Shown: positions 1-8,649, counted from the first letter of the stretch. The stretch is 64,000 nucleotides of DNA from Hyphomonadaceae bacterium (GCA_028285145.1 JANQQC010000062.1:62001-126000), one strand, 5' to 3'. Program-made: numbers and translations. Notes: generated by a model not told the origin, from the letters alone.

Positions 1-871
1 CGGCCCAGGACTTCATACGCACAAAAGGCTTCAAGCCATGCTTGTCCGCCATCTCCCGTGTCGTGACGATGCACGCCGACGCGCCATCATTCTGACCACT
101 CGCATTTCCGGCCGTCACTGTTGAAGCGGCATCCGATTTGGACATGATCGCCCTTAGCTTCCCAAGGCTCTCGGCTGTGGTATCCGGGCGCGGATGCTCA
201 TCCTTGTCGATCACAGTCTCACCTTTACGGTGCTTAACTGTGACCGGGACCATTTCTTCGTCGAAAGACCCGCTCTCTTGTGCAGCGACGGCGCGCCTCT
301 GGCTCTCAGCGGCATAAGCATCCTGCGCCTCTCGCGAGATCTGGTAATCGCGGCGCAGGTTTTCGGCAGTTTCAAGCATGCCGCCCGGCACCGGGAAATT
401 CTTGCCACCTGCGGTCAACCGTCCGCGTGTGAGTCCATCGTGAACCATCAGACCACCACCGGCTCCGAGGCCCCATCGCGAGTCGATCGTGAAGAATGGA
501 GCGTTGCTCATGGACTCAGCCCCACCGGCAATTATCAGGTCGCTGCCACCCGTCGCCGTCTGCATCACGGCATAGATGACAGCCTGAAGCCCGGAGCCGC
601 AGCGACGATCAATCTGCAAGCCAGTCGCCTCGATCGGCAGCCCCGCGTCGAGACCCACAACACGACCGAGCGCAGGCGCTTCCATGCTGGGATAGCACTG
701 CGCAAACACCACATCGTCCACAGCATCGCCAGGCAGTTTCGTTCTCTCCATTAACGCCGAAATCACCGTCGCCCCTAACTCATGGGCATGGACTGATTTG
801 AATACGCCGCCGAAGCGGCCAACGGGCGTCCGCAGCGGTTCGCAGATTACAACTTCTCTAAGGTCGCTCAT
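1..871 (-). CDS. Thiolase (acetyl-CoA C-acyltransferase), 3' part outside window
   Basis: This is the first 290 codons of a thiolase, which makes or cleaves 3-ketoacyl-CoA with CoA in the cytoplasm. It begins MSDLREVVICEPLRTPVGRF, a classic thiolase N-terminus. The nucleophilic cysteine is C91 in the motif RRCGSGLQAV, and the substrate-loop motif AGGAESMSNAP follows. The gene continues past base 1, so the C-terminal GHP and CxG active-site motifs cannot be seen. The ATG at 871 overlaps the TGA of the upstream crotonase gene by 4 bp (ATGA), so the two are probably cotranscribed and translationally coupled. This suggests a fatty-acid or ketoacyl-CoA degradation operon. I cannot tell a degradative thiolase from a biosynthetic acetyl-CoA acetyltransferase. 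Confidence 0.93.
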   Translation of the reverse strand, partial: MSDLREVVICEPLRTPVGRFGGVFKSVHAHELGATVISALMERTKLPGDAVDDVVFAQCYPSMEAPALGRVVGLDAGLPIEATGLQIDRRCGSGLQAVIYAVMQTATGGSDLIIAGGAESMSNAPFFTIDSRWGLGAGGGLMVHDGLTRGRLTAGGKNFPVPGGMLETAENLRRDYQISREAQDAYAAESQRRAVAAQESGSFDEEMVPVTVKHRKGETVIDKDEHPRPDTTAESLGKLRAIMSKSDAASTVTAGNASGQNDGASACIVTTREMADKHGLKPFVRMKSWA

Positions 872-1644
872 GATTGCAGCCCTCGTCCTCGTTCCGTCAC
901 CGCCTTGCGGGCCTCCTCAACACTCTCTGCGGACACGCTGGCTGCATGCTCGGCCGAACGTTTGACCTCCATCCGCATTCCATCGCCAAACGTGGAGGCG
1001 AACCCGTCATCAATCACCTTCTTGTAGTTTCGGAGCAGCGTCGCATCACAACTCGCCATCTCGTGCCCCATCTTGATGGCGGCAGGCACGAGTTCATCGG
1101 CTTTGTAGACGCGGTTAACGAGGCCCCAATCTGACGCTGTCTCTGCATCCAAGAAGTTTCCGGTGAAGGAAAGCTCCTTGGCGCGACTAGTTCCGATCAT
1201 ACGAGAAAGTTTCTGAGACAGCCCCCAGCCTGGCATGATCCCTACACGGGCATGAGTATCGGCGAACTTTGCATCCTCTGACGCGAGCAGCACATCGCAC
1301 ATCAGCGCAAGTTCAAACCCACCAGTGATGGCGAACCCATTGATCGCGCCTATGATCGGCCACGGAAACGCGGACAATCCCTTGTGCAGGTCAATCTCGC
1401 CGCCATCAGCGCCCAACGCAAAACCAGTCTGGCCCGCCTCCTTTAGATCGACACCCGCCGTAAACGCCCGACCTGAACCTGTCAGCACGGCCGCGCGGAC
1501 GGTGTCATCCTTCGACAACTCCGTGAAAACACGAACGATCTCCGCTCGCAAAGCTCGACTCAGCGCGTTTAGCGCATCAGGGCGGTTCATGGTGACAATT
1601 GCGACGGGACCGTCCCGTTCCAGCAATACGATTTCTTCCGACAT
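868..1644 (-). CDS. Enoyl-CoA hydratase/isomerase family (crotonase fold) protein
   Basis: A 258-residue crotonase-family protein. The ATG at 1644 is chosen over the in-frame upstream ATG at 1683 because GAGGAG lies 7 bases before it. The oxyanion-hole segments are recognisable: SGRAFTAGVDLKE and GFAITGGFELALMCD. The first catalytic glutamate of hydratases is present (GGFELA). The second one, in the PEILLG-type motif of classical hydratases, is replaced: the sequence reads FADTHARVGIMPGWG. True 2-enoyl-CoA hydration is therefore uncertain, and isomerase or another crotonase activity is possible. It overlaps the thiolase gene by 4 bp, which ties it to acyl-CoA metabolism, and it is divergent from the flavoprotein gene at 1719. 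Confidence 0.9.
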   Translation of the reverse strand: MSEEIVLLERDGPVAIVTMNRPDALNALSRALRAEIVRVFTELSKDDTVRAAVLTGSGRAFTAGVDLKEAGQTGFALGADGGEIDLHKGLSAFPWPIIGAINGFAITGGFELALMCDVLLASEDAKFADTHARVGIMPGWGLSQKLSRMIGTSRAKELSFTGNFLDAETASDWGLVNRVYKADELVPAAIKMGHEMASCDATLLRNYKKVIDDGFASTFGDGMRMEVKRSAEHAASVSAESVEEARKAVTERGRGLQS

Positions 1645-1718
1645 GGTTTTCTCCTCGCCCATCCCTATCTTCGGCAATGACATAGACCGTGCGCCGCCCG
1701 GTCGCCAAGGGGATGACC

Positions 1719-3410
1719 ATGGCTACGCCCACAGCAAACATAAACTACACCTTTAGCGACGCTGAGATTGATCAGCTAATACCCTACGGTGAGGTGCGTA
1801 GCCACGAGGCTGGCGATCTGCTGATTGAAGAGGGCGAAACGAATGTCGACTGCCTCGTCACGCTTTCGGGGCATACAGACATCACTATCTCAACACCTGA
1901 AGGCGAACGACGCGTTGGCTGGATGGAAACTGGTCAGTTCGCAGGCGACATAGCCGTGCTGACAGGTCAGGCTTCGCTGGCTCGCGTCACGATGGGAGCC
2001 GCTGGCGATGTGCTGCACATTCCTCATGACTCATTCCAGAAGCTGCTGGTCGAAAACTCCGGGCTTTCGGACGCATTCGTTCAAACCTTTACAGCAAGGC
2101 GTGCCTTTGCACGCGATGCCGAACACGGTTCGGTCATCGTGATCGGCGAAGCGCATGACAGGACCGTCTTTGCGGCGCGCGATCTCCTCGCCAAGCACTC
2201 CGTCCCACATATCTGGCTGAGCCCAGACTCAGATGCGCTCGCGACCCGCATAATGGAGGCACAGAGTATCGATGCGAGCGATCTGCCCGTCGTTATTCGC
2301 GGCCGGTCGCGCACACTTTCGAAGCCAACCGTGGCCGAACTCTCAACCGCGTTCGGTCTGGACCTTCTTCCGGATGGAGCGTGTGCTGATGTCATCGTCG
2401 TGGGAGCAGGCCCTGCAGGCCTGGCTGCTTCGGTCTACGCCGCATCGGAAGGCCTGAGCGTTCTCACGCTCGACTCTGACGGTCCTGGCGGACAGGCTGG
2501 CACGTCGTCCAAGATTGAAAACTATCTGGGCTTTCCAATGGGTGTTTCTGGCCGCGAGCTTGCCGACCGCGCCGCCGTGCAGGCGCAGAAGTTCGGCGCG
2601 CGCATTGCCGCCCCGGCCAAAGCCACGGCGCTGGAGCAAGTCGACAACGACTATTGCGTAACGCTGGAGGACGGTCGGAGGCTGAAGTCCCGCGCCGTCG
2701 TGATTGCCACAGGGGCTCAGTATCGGCGACTCCCGATCAATAATCTCGAAAGATTCGAGGGGCGCGGTGTCTACTACGGCGCAACCCCTATGGAGGCGCA
2801 GCTATGCGCCGGGTCGGAAGTGGCCATTGTTGGGGCTGGCAACTCCGCCGGCCAGGGCGCGGTGTTTCTCAGCCAGACGGCTGAGAAAGTGCATGTTGTT
2901 TATCGCCGGGCCGACATCCGCGAGACGATGTCGGAGTATCTCGTCAGACGGCTCGAAGAAACGCCGAATATCGAACTTCATCCGTCCAAGGGCATCACGG
3001 AGCTTCACGGTGTCGATGGCGTCGACCCAATGGATGACAGGCTCATCGCAACCACATTCAGATCCCATGAAACAGGCGAAGAGAAACGCTGCGACACGCC
3101 CTTCGTATTTCTCTTTGTTGGTGCAGCACCATTCACTCAATGGCTTCCAAATCACATGAGTTGCGACGAGAAGGGTTTCGTCAAAACCGGCACCGATCTC
3201 GACAATATCGATCTCGTACGCGCGGGCTGGTCACTGGATCGAATGCCCACGCGCTACGAAACCAGTTGGCCACGCATCTACGCCGTTGGTGACGTGCGCA
3301 TTGGCTCGATCAAGCGCGTCGCGTCCAGTGTTGGCGAAGGGTCGGTCGTCGTGAGCGATGTCCATCGCGCCATCGCAGAAGCTAACGCGCTGGAAACAAC
3401 CGACGCTTGA
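1719..3410 (+). CDS. Cyclic-nucleotide-binding-like / thioredoxin-reductase-like fusion flavoprotein
   Basis: A 563-residue protein with three parts. Residues about 10-130 resemble a cyclic nucleotide-binding (cNMP) sensor. Residues about 136-215 look like a glutaredoxin/thioredoxin-fold insert (LPVVIRGRSRTLSKPT). Residues about 222-555 are a thioredoxin-reductase-like flavoprotein with an FAD motif GAGPAG (229-234), an NADPH motif GAGNSA (372-377) and the terminal YAVGDVR. The redox CxxC expected just before the NADPH motif is absent; the segment reads YYGATPMEAQ. The Grx-like part also lacks a CxxC. The ATG at 1719 has AAGGGG a few bases upstream and is preferred to the GTG at 1689. It is divergent from the crotonase gene. 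The family is known; its electron acceptor and ligand here are not. Confidence 0.88.
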   Translation: MATPTANINYTFSDAEIDQLIPYGEVRSHEAGDLLIEEGETNVDCLVTLSGHTDITISTPEGERRVGWMETGQFAGDIAVLTGQASLARVTMGAAGDVLHIPHDSFQKLLVENSGLSDAFVQTFTARRAFARDAEHGSVIVIGEAHDRTVFAARDLLAKHSVPHIWLSPDSDALATRIMEAQSIDASDLPVVIRGRSRTLSKPTVAELSTAFGLDLLPDGACADVIVVGAGPAGLAASVYAASEGLSVLTLDSDGPGGQAGTSSKIENYLGFPMGVSGRELADRAAVQAQKFGARIAAPAKATALEQVDNDYCVTLEDGRRLKSRAVVIATGAQYRRLPINNLERFEGRGVYYGATPMEAQLCAGSEVAIVGAGNSAGQGAVFLSQTAEKVHVVYRRADIRETMSEYLVRRLEETPNIELHPSKGITELHGVDGVDPMDDRLIATTFRSHETGEEKRCDTPFVFLFVGAAPFTQWLPNHMSCDEKGFVKTGTDLDNIDLVRAGWSLDRMPTRYETSWPRIYAVGDVRIGSIKRVASSVGEGSVVVSDVHRAIAEANALETTDA

Positions 3411-3864
3411 GCGCGATGGTCAAAGCAGCGATGCCAATCAAACTCGCCGCAATGAAAGTTGCGAGCTTGAGCGGCGTCATAAGCGCTTTCAGCCACAGCC
3501 AGTTCTCATGTCCGGCCAGCACAAGCAGCTGAACCGTGTTTTCGATGAGATCGGCTGGAATACAGACGAAGGCGGGTAACGCGAACCACACTCCTGCCCT
3601 GCCGAAGAAGCGAAGCGCCAGTCCCGCGAAAAACGCGCCGTAGGCCAGCGGGTACGGCATATCCAGAATGAGCGTCATGTAAAAGTGCGCGGTGCGGTGA
3701 CCGGGCGTCATCGAAGAAACCACGGCCATGACGGCGGACGGGTCTGCAATTTCATCGATGATGTGAAGATCGTAGAGCCGGATCACTGCAGCAAAAGCAA
3801 CGGTGAGGGCCAGAAACAGAAAACCGCTTATCCAGATCGCCGAGCTGCGCGCCAACATCATCAT
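3382..3864 (-). CDS. Small integral membrane protein, function unknown
   Basis: A 160-residue hydrophobic protein. I see about four membrane segments (around residues 8-28, 60-85, 92-115 and 130-152), with a basic tail ending RRLFPAR. I do not recognise a named family. The ATG at 3864 overlaps the stop of the CinA-like gene by 4 bp, so it is the second gene of that transcription unit. Its 3' end runs 29 bp antisense into the convergent flavoprotein gene. The coupling to the CinA-like gene could mean a shared role, but nothing in the residues says what that would be. Confidence 0.75.
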   Translation of the reverse strand: MMMLARSSAIWISGFLFLALTVAFAAVIRLYDLHIIDEIADPSAVMAVVSSMTPGHRTAHFYMTLILDMPYPLAYGAFFAGLALRFFGRAGVWFALPAFVCIPADLIENTVQLLVLAGHENWLWLKALMTPLKLATFIAASLIGIAALTIALKRRLFPAR

Positions 3865-4634
3865 GCGCGCTGCTTCACCACTTCGGGCGTTCTTCCCTGA
3901 CGAACAACGATCTCTGACAGCTTCGTTTCGATTGAGGCGATGAGGTCGTCTCTGATAGTTCGCGCGACTAGATGAACGCCGCTATCTTCAATTGATCGGA
4001 ACCATGGGTAGGAACCAAAAGACACGTCTTCCATCTCAGCAGATAGCTTGCCGAGTTCGGCGGCGATGTCTCCCTCACGCAGGCCAGGTGCTCGAACAGT
4101 CACCGAATGCACCACAGCACCTGTTTCCAACCGGGGTCCAATGTCTTCGAGCATGGCGCGTGCGATTGAAGGCACACCAGCCATCGTGAAAACATTCTCC
4201 ATCTGGAAGCCCGGGGCACCAGATACGGCATTCGCGACAAGCTTTGCACCATCAGGTGTACGCCCCATGCGACGTCGTGCCTCTGTAAGCTCGATGTTCG
4301 TTTCGGCGTAGCGAGACTCAAGAATTGCCATTGCTTCGGGGTTTTCGCCTATACCAACACCGAAGGCCGCTGCGATCGCATCGGCAGTTATATCGTCATG
4401 CGTAGGTCCAATACCTCCGGTTGTGAAGACGTAGGTATACTTCGACCGAAGCGCATTCACGGCTTCAACGATATCGGCCTGCGTGTCGGATACCGTCCGG
4501 CTTTCCTTCACCGGAATGCCGAGGGGTGCCAGGAATTCGGCGATCTGCTGAAGGTTGATGTCGCGCGTACGGCCGGACAGAAGCTCATCGCCAATCAAAA
4601 GCACTGCTGCAGTCGGCAGATTTGAAGTCGTCAT
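3861..4634 (-). CDS. CinA-like molybdopterin-binding (MoCF) domain protein
   Basis: A 257-residue protein of the competence/damage-inducible CinA N-terminal family (COG1058-type MoCF domain). It opens with AAVLLIGDELLSGRTRDIN and carries the ligand-binding motif TGGIGPTHDD. The C-terminal nicotinamide-nucleotide amidase domain found in full-length CinA (about 400 residues) is absent. Related stand-alone proteins have been linked to ADP-ribose pyrophosphatase activity in nucleotide recycling, but I cannot confirm this here. Its stop overlaps the start of a membrane protein gene. The intergenic region upstream holds three inverted repeats (separate entry), which may control it. Confidence 0.85.
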   Translation of the reverse strand: MTTSNLPTAAVLLIGDELLSGRTRDINLQQIAEFLAPLGIPVKESRTVSDTQADIVEAVNALRSKYTYVFTTGGIGPTHDDITADAIAAAFGVGIGENPEAMAILESRYAETNIELTEARRRMGRTPDGAKLVANAVSGAPGFQMENVFTMAGVPSIARAMLEDIGPRLETGAVVHSVTVRAPGLREGDIAAELGKLSAEMEDVSFGSYPWFRSIEDSGVHLVARTIRDDLIASIETKLSEIVVRQGRTPEVVKQRA

Positions 4635-4640
4635 GACACG

Positions 4641-4716
4641 GGTTCCGGAACCGGATTTGGAATGTCAGGTTTTTCTGACATTCCAATCAGATGTCTACAA
4701 GCACTGGCCGTAGACA
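4641..4716. promoter_or_regulatory. Cluster of three inverted repeats between cinA-like and serine hydrolase genes
   Basis: The 95-bp gap holds three separate dyads. The first is the 12-bp perfect palindrome GGTTCCGGAACC at 4641-4652. The second is a perfect 12-bp stem, TTGGAATGTCAG at 4657-4668 paired with 4675-4686, with the loop GTTTTT. The third is TGTCTAC at 4692-4698 paired with GTAGACA at 4710-4716. The middle one could form the terminator hairpin of the serine hydrolase gene, but no clear T-run follows on either strand. The others could be operators for the CinA-like gene, whose start is at 4634. I see the repeats directly; function is inference. Confidence 0.55.
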
Positions 4717-4729
4717 CGGGCGCGCAAGC

Positions 4730-6043
4730 TTAGTCCTGCAGGGCTCCATAAGCGAGACGAGTCGACTCGCCTCGGAAGTTGGCCTCGTCGCCGCCTCCAA
4801 AGCGCTGGATCATCCCGATGAAGATCATGTCGTTGACAGGATCAATCCAGAACCAAGTCCCGGCGGCACCGCCCCAGTAGTAGGTACCCTTAGCCGCAGG
4901 CGTGCCGGTGGCTGAGGGATCGACTATGACACCGAAATCCAGACCAAAACCGTGTCCGCGCGTCGCCTCACTCACAAGCGCACCGTCAGAGAAAATGCTC
5001 ATGCCTTCCGGTAGGACGTTGGTTCGCATCAGTTCTACGGTTTCCGGCTGCAGGATGCGAACACCATCCAGCTCACCGCCATTCGCGACCATAAGCGTGA
5101 AACGTTCATAGTCATCCATGGTGGAGACAAGGCCGCCGCCGCCCGACTCCATTCGGAGCGTCTCTTTCAGGAACGCCACACGCGGGCTGTTCACCGGTAC
5201 CAGTTCCCCGGTCTCGGGATCGTTACCGATCACATCACTGAAACGATCAAGATCACCCTCAGGAACATAGAAACCTGTATCGATCATCCCGAGCGGGGAG
5301 AAGATACGCTCGTCGAGATACTCACCAAATCTTTGCCCGGAGAGCTTTTGGACGATGTAGCCCTGCACATCGACAGACGCACTGTAGGCCCAATAGGAGC
5401 CCGGCTGAGACAGAAGCGGAACCTCCGCCGTCTTCGCTATGAAAGTTTCAAGATCCGGCGATGCCAGGATTTGTTGTTCCCTGAAAGCCGCGTTCGCAGC
5501 ATCTTCGCCGCCCAGTCCGTAGGCAAAACCAGCCGTATGGCTCATGACTTCCCGCATGGTTGGTGCTCGTTCTGCATCAACGAGAATTGGCGCGCCGTCT
5601 TCATCAACCCCGCCGAGTACCTTGAGGCCCTCAAACTCAGGCACATACTTGGTGACTGGATCATCAAGTGAGAACGCGCCCTCTTCGTAGAGCATCATCA
5701 ACGCTACACCGGTGATCGGCTTCGTCATCGAGTAGATCCGGTAGATTGTATCGTCTTCGATTGGTGCCCCGGTTTCGACGTCACGGACACCGTAAAGAAC
5801 GTGGCTGACTGTTTCGCCGCCGACGATCATCTTTGTTTCAATGCCTATGACATGGCCATCGTCTACAAAGCCTCGCATGCCCGCCTCCAGCGCGGCGATT
5901 CCCTCCGCGTTCACTTTCGCGATTTCTACGCTTTCAGCCTCTGTGGAAAGGGCTGTTGCCGGTTGAACGCTGGACGTTTCGAGCGGCGCGGCACACCCAA
6001 TCAGAATTAGGGCTGCGGTGAGCCCTGTTGCTTCTCTCAACAT
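4730..6043 (-). CDS. Lipoprotein serine hydrolase, beta-lactamase/class C esterase family
   Basis: A 437-residue protein with a lipoprotein signal (lipobox LIGC, lipidated Cys at residue 17), so it is probably anchored to a membrane facing the periplasm. The catalytic S-x-x-K tetrad is SMTK at residues 105-108 in YRIYSMTKPITG. The second motif is Y220-S in WAYSASVDV, the Y-S form common in EstB-like esterases rather than the Y-x-N of AmpC. A glycine-rich WGGAAGTWFWIDP segment stands where the third motif belongs. It is more likely an esterase or peptidase-like hydrolase than a true beta-lactamase. It lies 30 bp downstream of the dioxygenase gene on the same strand and may be cotranscribed with it. 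Confidence 0.88.
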   Translation of the reverse strand: MLREATGLTAALILIGCAAPLETSSVQPATALSTEAESVEIAKVNAEGIAALEAGMRGFVDDGHVIGIETKMIVGGETVSHVLYGVRDVETGAPIEDDTIYRIYSMTKPITGVALMMLYEEGAFSLDDPVTKYVPEFEGLKVLGGVDEDGAPILVDAERAPTMREVMSHTAGFAYGLGGEDAANAAFREQQILASPDLETFIAKTAEVPLLSQPGSYWAYSASVDVQGYIVQKLSGQRFGEYLDERIFSPLGMIDTGFYVPEGDLDRFSDVIGNDPETGELVPVNSPRVAFLKETLRMESGGGGLVSTMDDYERFTLMVANGGELDGVRILQPETVELMRTNVLPEGMSIFSDGALVSEATRGHGFGLDFGVIVDPSATGTPAAKGTYYWGGAAGTWFWIDPVNDMIFIGMIQRFGGGDEANFRGESTRLAYGALQD

Positions 6044-6073
6044 GAAATAGTCTCCAATGAGGATGGTTTGGGG

Positions 6074-6928
6074 CTAGGCGGCCATATCCAGGTATGGACG
6101 GTCCCCGGCAATCGTAACGCGCTCCATCACCCGGACATTCGGGTAGTAGTCAGAAGCTGCGTAGTGTTGGCAGGCGCGGTTGTCCCAGAATGCAAGCGAA
6201 CCCGGCTCCCACCGGAAGCGACACTGATATTCTGGGATTGCGGCACGCTTATAAAGATCGCTCAAAAGCTGATCGCTCTCATCGCGATCAAGCCCTTTGA
6301 TATGGCTGGTAAAAGCTCCGTTCACATAGAGCAAATGCTCCCCTGTCTCGGGGTGCGTTCGCACGACTGGATGCTCTTGAGGCGGAAACTTCTCATGGAG
6401 CCGGCTGGCATCTTCATTCAGGCGCTTTGCGAAAACACGGGCAATATCGTGAACCGCGATCATGCCTCTCAGCCGCTCCTTAAGGTCGTCATCCAGATCC
6501 TTATAAGCGAGGACCATGTTGGAGAAGAGCGTGTCACCACCGATTTCAGGGAGTTCGATCGCCCGCAATATGGAGCCGAGCGACGGGCATTCACGCCATG
6601 TGACATCCGAATGCCACATGTTCTCTTTCCCCTTATTACCTGGACCATGGGTGATGCGGAGAACCTCTGGGTCAGGCTGGCCTTTCGGGGTCGCAGGATG
6701 GATCTCCAGCTCACCAAACATCCTGGCGAAATGAATATGCTGCTCGCGGGTAATCTGCTGATCCCGAAAGAAAACAACCTGATACTTCAAAAGAGCAGCC
6801 CGCACCTCAGCGGCAAGCTCTTCATCCACCTCGCCCAAGTCTACGCCAATCAATTCCGCGCCGATACTTGGCGAGACCGGCCGCGCCTCGAAGCGAGAAA
6901 ATGCCTCGGCATTTACATGTATGTTCAA
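6074..6928 (-). CDS. TauD/TfdA family Fe(II)/2-oxoglutarate dioxygenase
   Basis: A 284-residue non-heme iron dioxygenase. The facial triad is visible: H106 and D108 in WHSDVTW, and H255 in NRACQHYA. The arginine that grips 2-oxoglutarate lies in NVRVMERV. Family members hydroxylate taurine, alkyl sulfates, 2,4-D and related acids, often to release sulfite or an aldehyde. The substrate here cannot be read from sequence, and no sulfonate transporter (tauABC) is adjacent. The nearest downstream gene is the lipoprotein hydrolase. The ATG at 6928 fits the family N-terminus, RPVSPSIGAELIGVDL. Confidence 0.92.
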   Translation of the reverse strand: MNIHVNAEAFSRFEARPVSPSIGAELIGVDLGEVDEELAAEVRAALLKYQVVFFRDQQITREQHIHFARMFGELEIHPATPKGQPDPEVLRITHGPGNKGKENMWHSDVTWRECPSLGSILRAIELPEIGGDTLFSNMVLAYKDLDDDLKERLRGMIAVHDIARVFAKRLNEDASRLHEKFPPQEHPVVRTHPETGEHLLYVNGAFTSHIKGLDRDESDQLLSDLYKRAAIPEYQCRFRWEPGSLAFWDNRACQHYAASDYYPNVRVMERVTIAGDRPYLDMAA

Positions 6929-7097
6929 CGTGGCGTCCTCCCAGACTTATTCTTTCGTATGACCCTAGGGGTGAACGCTTATCCAGGGCAACCACAAGCT
7001 CGGTGACGTTTGGATGGAAATCCTGTTATAAGGCCGCCATATAAGGCTCGAAATGGACAAGGTTGCACCCATCGATCAGGTGCTCCGGAGACAGGCG

Positions 7098-7925
7098 ATG
7101 ACCGATACCGATCTGATGATGCCAATGCGCACCGGCGAGATTCGAATTCATGATGAAGAGGGATTCGAAGGCATGCGCGGCGCAGGCCGCCTTGTTGCGG
7201 AATGCCTGGATATGCTGGTTGGCGAAGTGAAGCCGGGTGTTACGACGGGACATATCGACGACCTCATTCGGGAGTTCGTCTTCGATCACGGCGCTAACTC
7301 GGCCACAATCGGCTACCGTGGCTATCGCCATGCCTCGTGCATTTCCTTGAACCACGTGATCTGCCACGGAATTCCGGGCCCGAAGACATTCAAGGACGGC
7401 GACATTGCGAACATCGACGTGACCGTAATCGTCGATGGCTGGCACGGTGATCACTCACGCATGTATTCGGCCGGCGAGCCGAAGCGAAAGGCAGTCCGGC
7501 TGATGGATCTGACCTACGAAGCTTTGATGGCTGGGATCGCCGCGATCAAACCGGGAGCTCATTTCGGCGATATCGGTGCCGCTATCAGCGACATCGCCAG
7601 AAAGAACCGTCTGTCCGTCGTCGAAGACTTCTGCGGACACGGGCTTGGTCGCCTTTTTCATGATGAGCCAAATGTCGTGCACTCTTCCCGTGCTGGTACA
7701 GGCCCTGAACTCAAGCCGGGTATGTTTTTTACCGTGGAGCCAATGCTGAATCTTGGCCGCAAAGACGCAGCCATTCTGTCCGACGGCTGGACAGCTGTCA
7801 CCCGCGACCGACAGTTGTCCGCACAGTTTGAACACTCGGTCGGGGTGACCGATAATGGCGTCGAGATCTTCACGACATCGCCGAGGGGATATCACACACC
7901 GCATACGGTTCCCCCGTCCGGTTGA
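7098..7925 (+). CDS. map: Type I methionine aminopeptidase
   Basis: This enzyme removes the initiator methionine from new proteins. All five metal ligands are visible, counting from the chosen start: D107 and D118 (ANIDVTVIVDGWHGD), H181 (CGHGLG), E214 (TVEPML) and E245 (FEHSVG). The conserved substrate-side histidine lies in NHVICHGIP. At 275 residues it matches the family. I chose the ATG at 7098 because GGAG lies 7 bases upstream; an in-frame ATG at 7053 would add 15 residues that show no family similarity. radC follows after 3 bases, the common alphaproteobacterial map-radC order. Confidence 0.96.
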   Translation: MTDTDLMMPMRTGEIRIHDEEGFEGMRGAGRLVAECLDMLVGEVKPGVTTGHIDDLIREFVFDHGANSATIGYRGYRHASCISLNHVICHGIPGPKTFKDGDIANIDVTVIVDGWHGDHSRMYSAGEPKRKAVRLMDLTYEALMAGIAAIKPGAHFGDIGAAISDIARKNRLSVVEDFCGHGLGRLFHDEPNVVHSSRAGTGPELKPGMFFTVEPMLNLGRKDAAILSDGWTAVTRDRQLSAQFEHSVGVTDNGVEIFTTSPRGYHTPHTVPPSG

Positions 7926-7928
7926 TCT

Positions 7929-8615
7929 GTGCCGGATGAGGTCAAACCCCATTGGCATGGCCATCGCACGCGCTTGCGCAACAAGCTCCTGTCGCGCGGC
8001 ACCTCTGCGCTCGACGACTACGAACTTCTGGAAACACTTCTTTTCGCGTTCATACCTCGCCGCGACGTTAAACCAATCGCGAAGACCCTCCTCGCGCGCT
8101 TTGGGTCCGTTTCAGGTGTCTTGGCGGCGGACCCATCAGATCTGAGAAGGGTCTCCGGCGTTGGTGAAACCGCCGCCGCTTATCTCAAAACAGTCGCCGA
8201 GCTTCAGGGACGCGCCTCAAAGGAAACGCTCGCCAGTGGTCCGGTCATCTCAAGCTGGGACGCTCTTCTGTCTTATGTGCGGGGTCAGTTGCAGCATGAA
8301 GGCCGGGAACAGTTTCGTGTGCTCTTCCTTGATCGCAAGAACCAATTGATCGCCGACGAAATTTTGGGTCTCGGCACGGTTGATCATGCCCCGGTGTATC
8401 CACGGGAAATCGCTCGCCGCGCGCTTGAACTGCAGGCCTCAAGCCTAATCCTTGTGCACAATCACCCCTCTGGCGACCCAACACCCTCGCGCGCAGACAT
8501 TGAGGTCACGAGAGAAATAATAGATGCTCTAGTGTCACTGGAGATAACCGTTCACGATCATCTGATCGCTGGCAAAAACGCTGTCACCAGTATGAAATCA
8601 GCCGGGCTGATTTAG
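7929..8615 (+). CDS. radC: RadC family JAB/MPN-domain protein
   Basis: A 228-residue RadC-type protein. The N-terminal part (about 20-90) has a helix-hairpin-helix-like region (LRRVSGVGETAAAYL). The C-terminal part is a JAMM metal-binding domain with HNHPSGDPTPS at 177-187 and D190. The name comes from an old DNA-repair assignment; the true role of the family (possibly a metalloenzyme acting on DNA) is not settled. The start is GTG at 7929, three bases after the map stop, so translation is probably coupled to map. Two dyads follow its stop codon. Confidence 0.93.
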   Translation: MPDEVKPHWHGHRTRLRNKLLSRGTSALDDYELLETLLFAFIPRRDVKPIAKTLLARFGSVSGVLAADPSDLRRVSGVGETAAAYLKTVAELQGRASKETLASGPVISSWDALLSYVRGQLQHEGREQFRVLFLDRKNQLIADEILGLGTVDHAPVYPREIARRALELQASSLILVHNHPSGDPTPSRADIEVTREIIDALVSLEITVHDHLIAGKNAVTSMKSAGLI

Positions 8616-8649
8616 GTGCACCTAGCGTAAAGGCTTGCGGCACCCGCAA
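8614..8649. terminator. Tandem dyads after radC
   Basis: The 10-bp palindrome AGGTGCACCT (8614-8623) overlaps the radC stop codon. It is followed by a perfect hairpin, TTGCGG-CAC-CCGCAA, at 8635-8649. No T-run follows, so this is at best a weak or factor-dependent terminator, or a regulatory site for the MFS gene starting at 8710. Confidence 0.35.

Noticed and set aside
4730..6043. Beta-lactamase resistance gene
   Set aside because: The SMTK motif fits, but the Y-S second motif, lipoprotein signal and lack of a KTG motif favour an EstB-like hydrolase.
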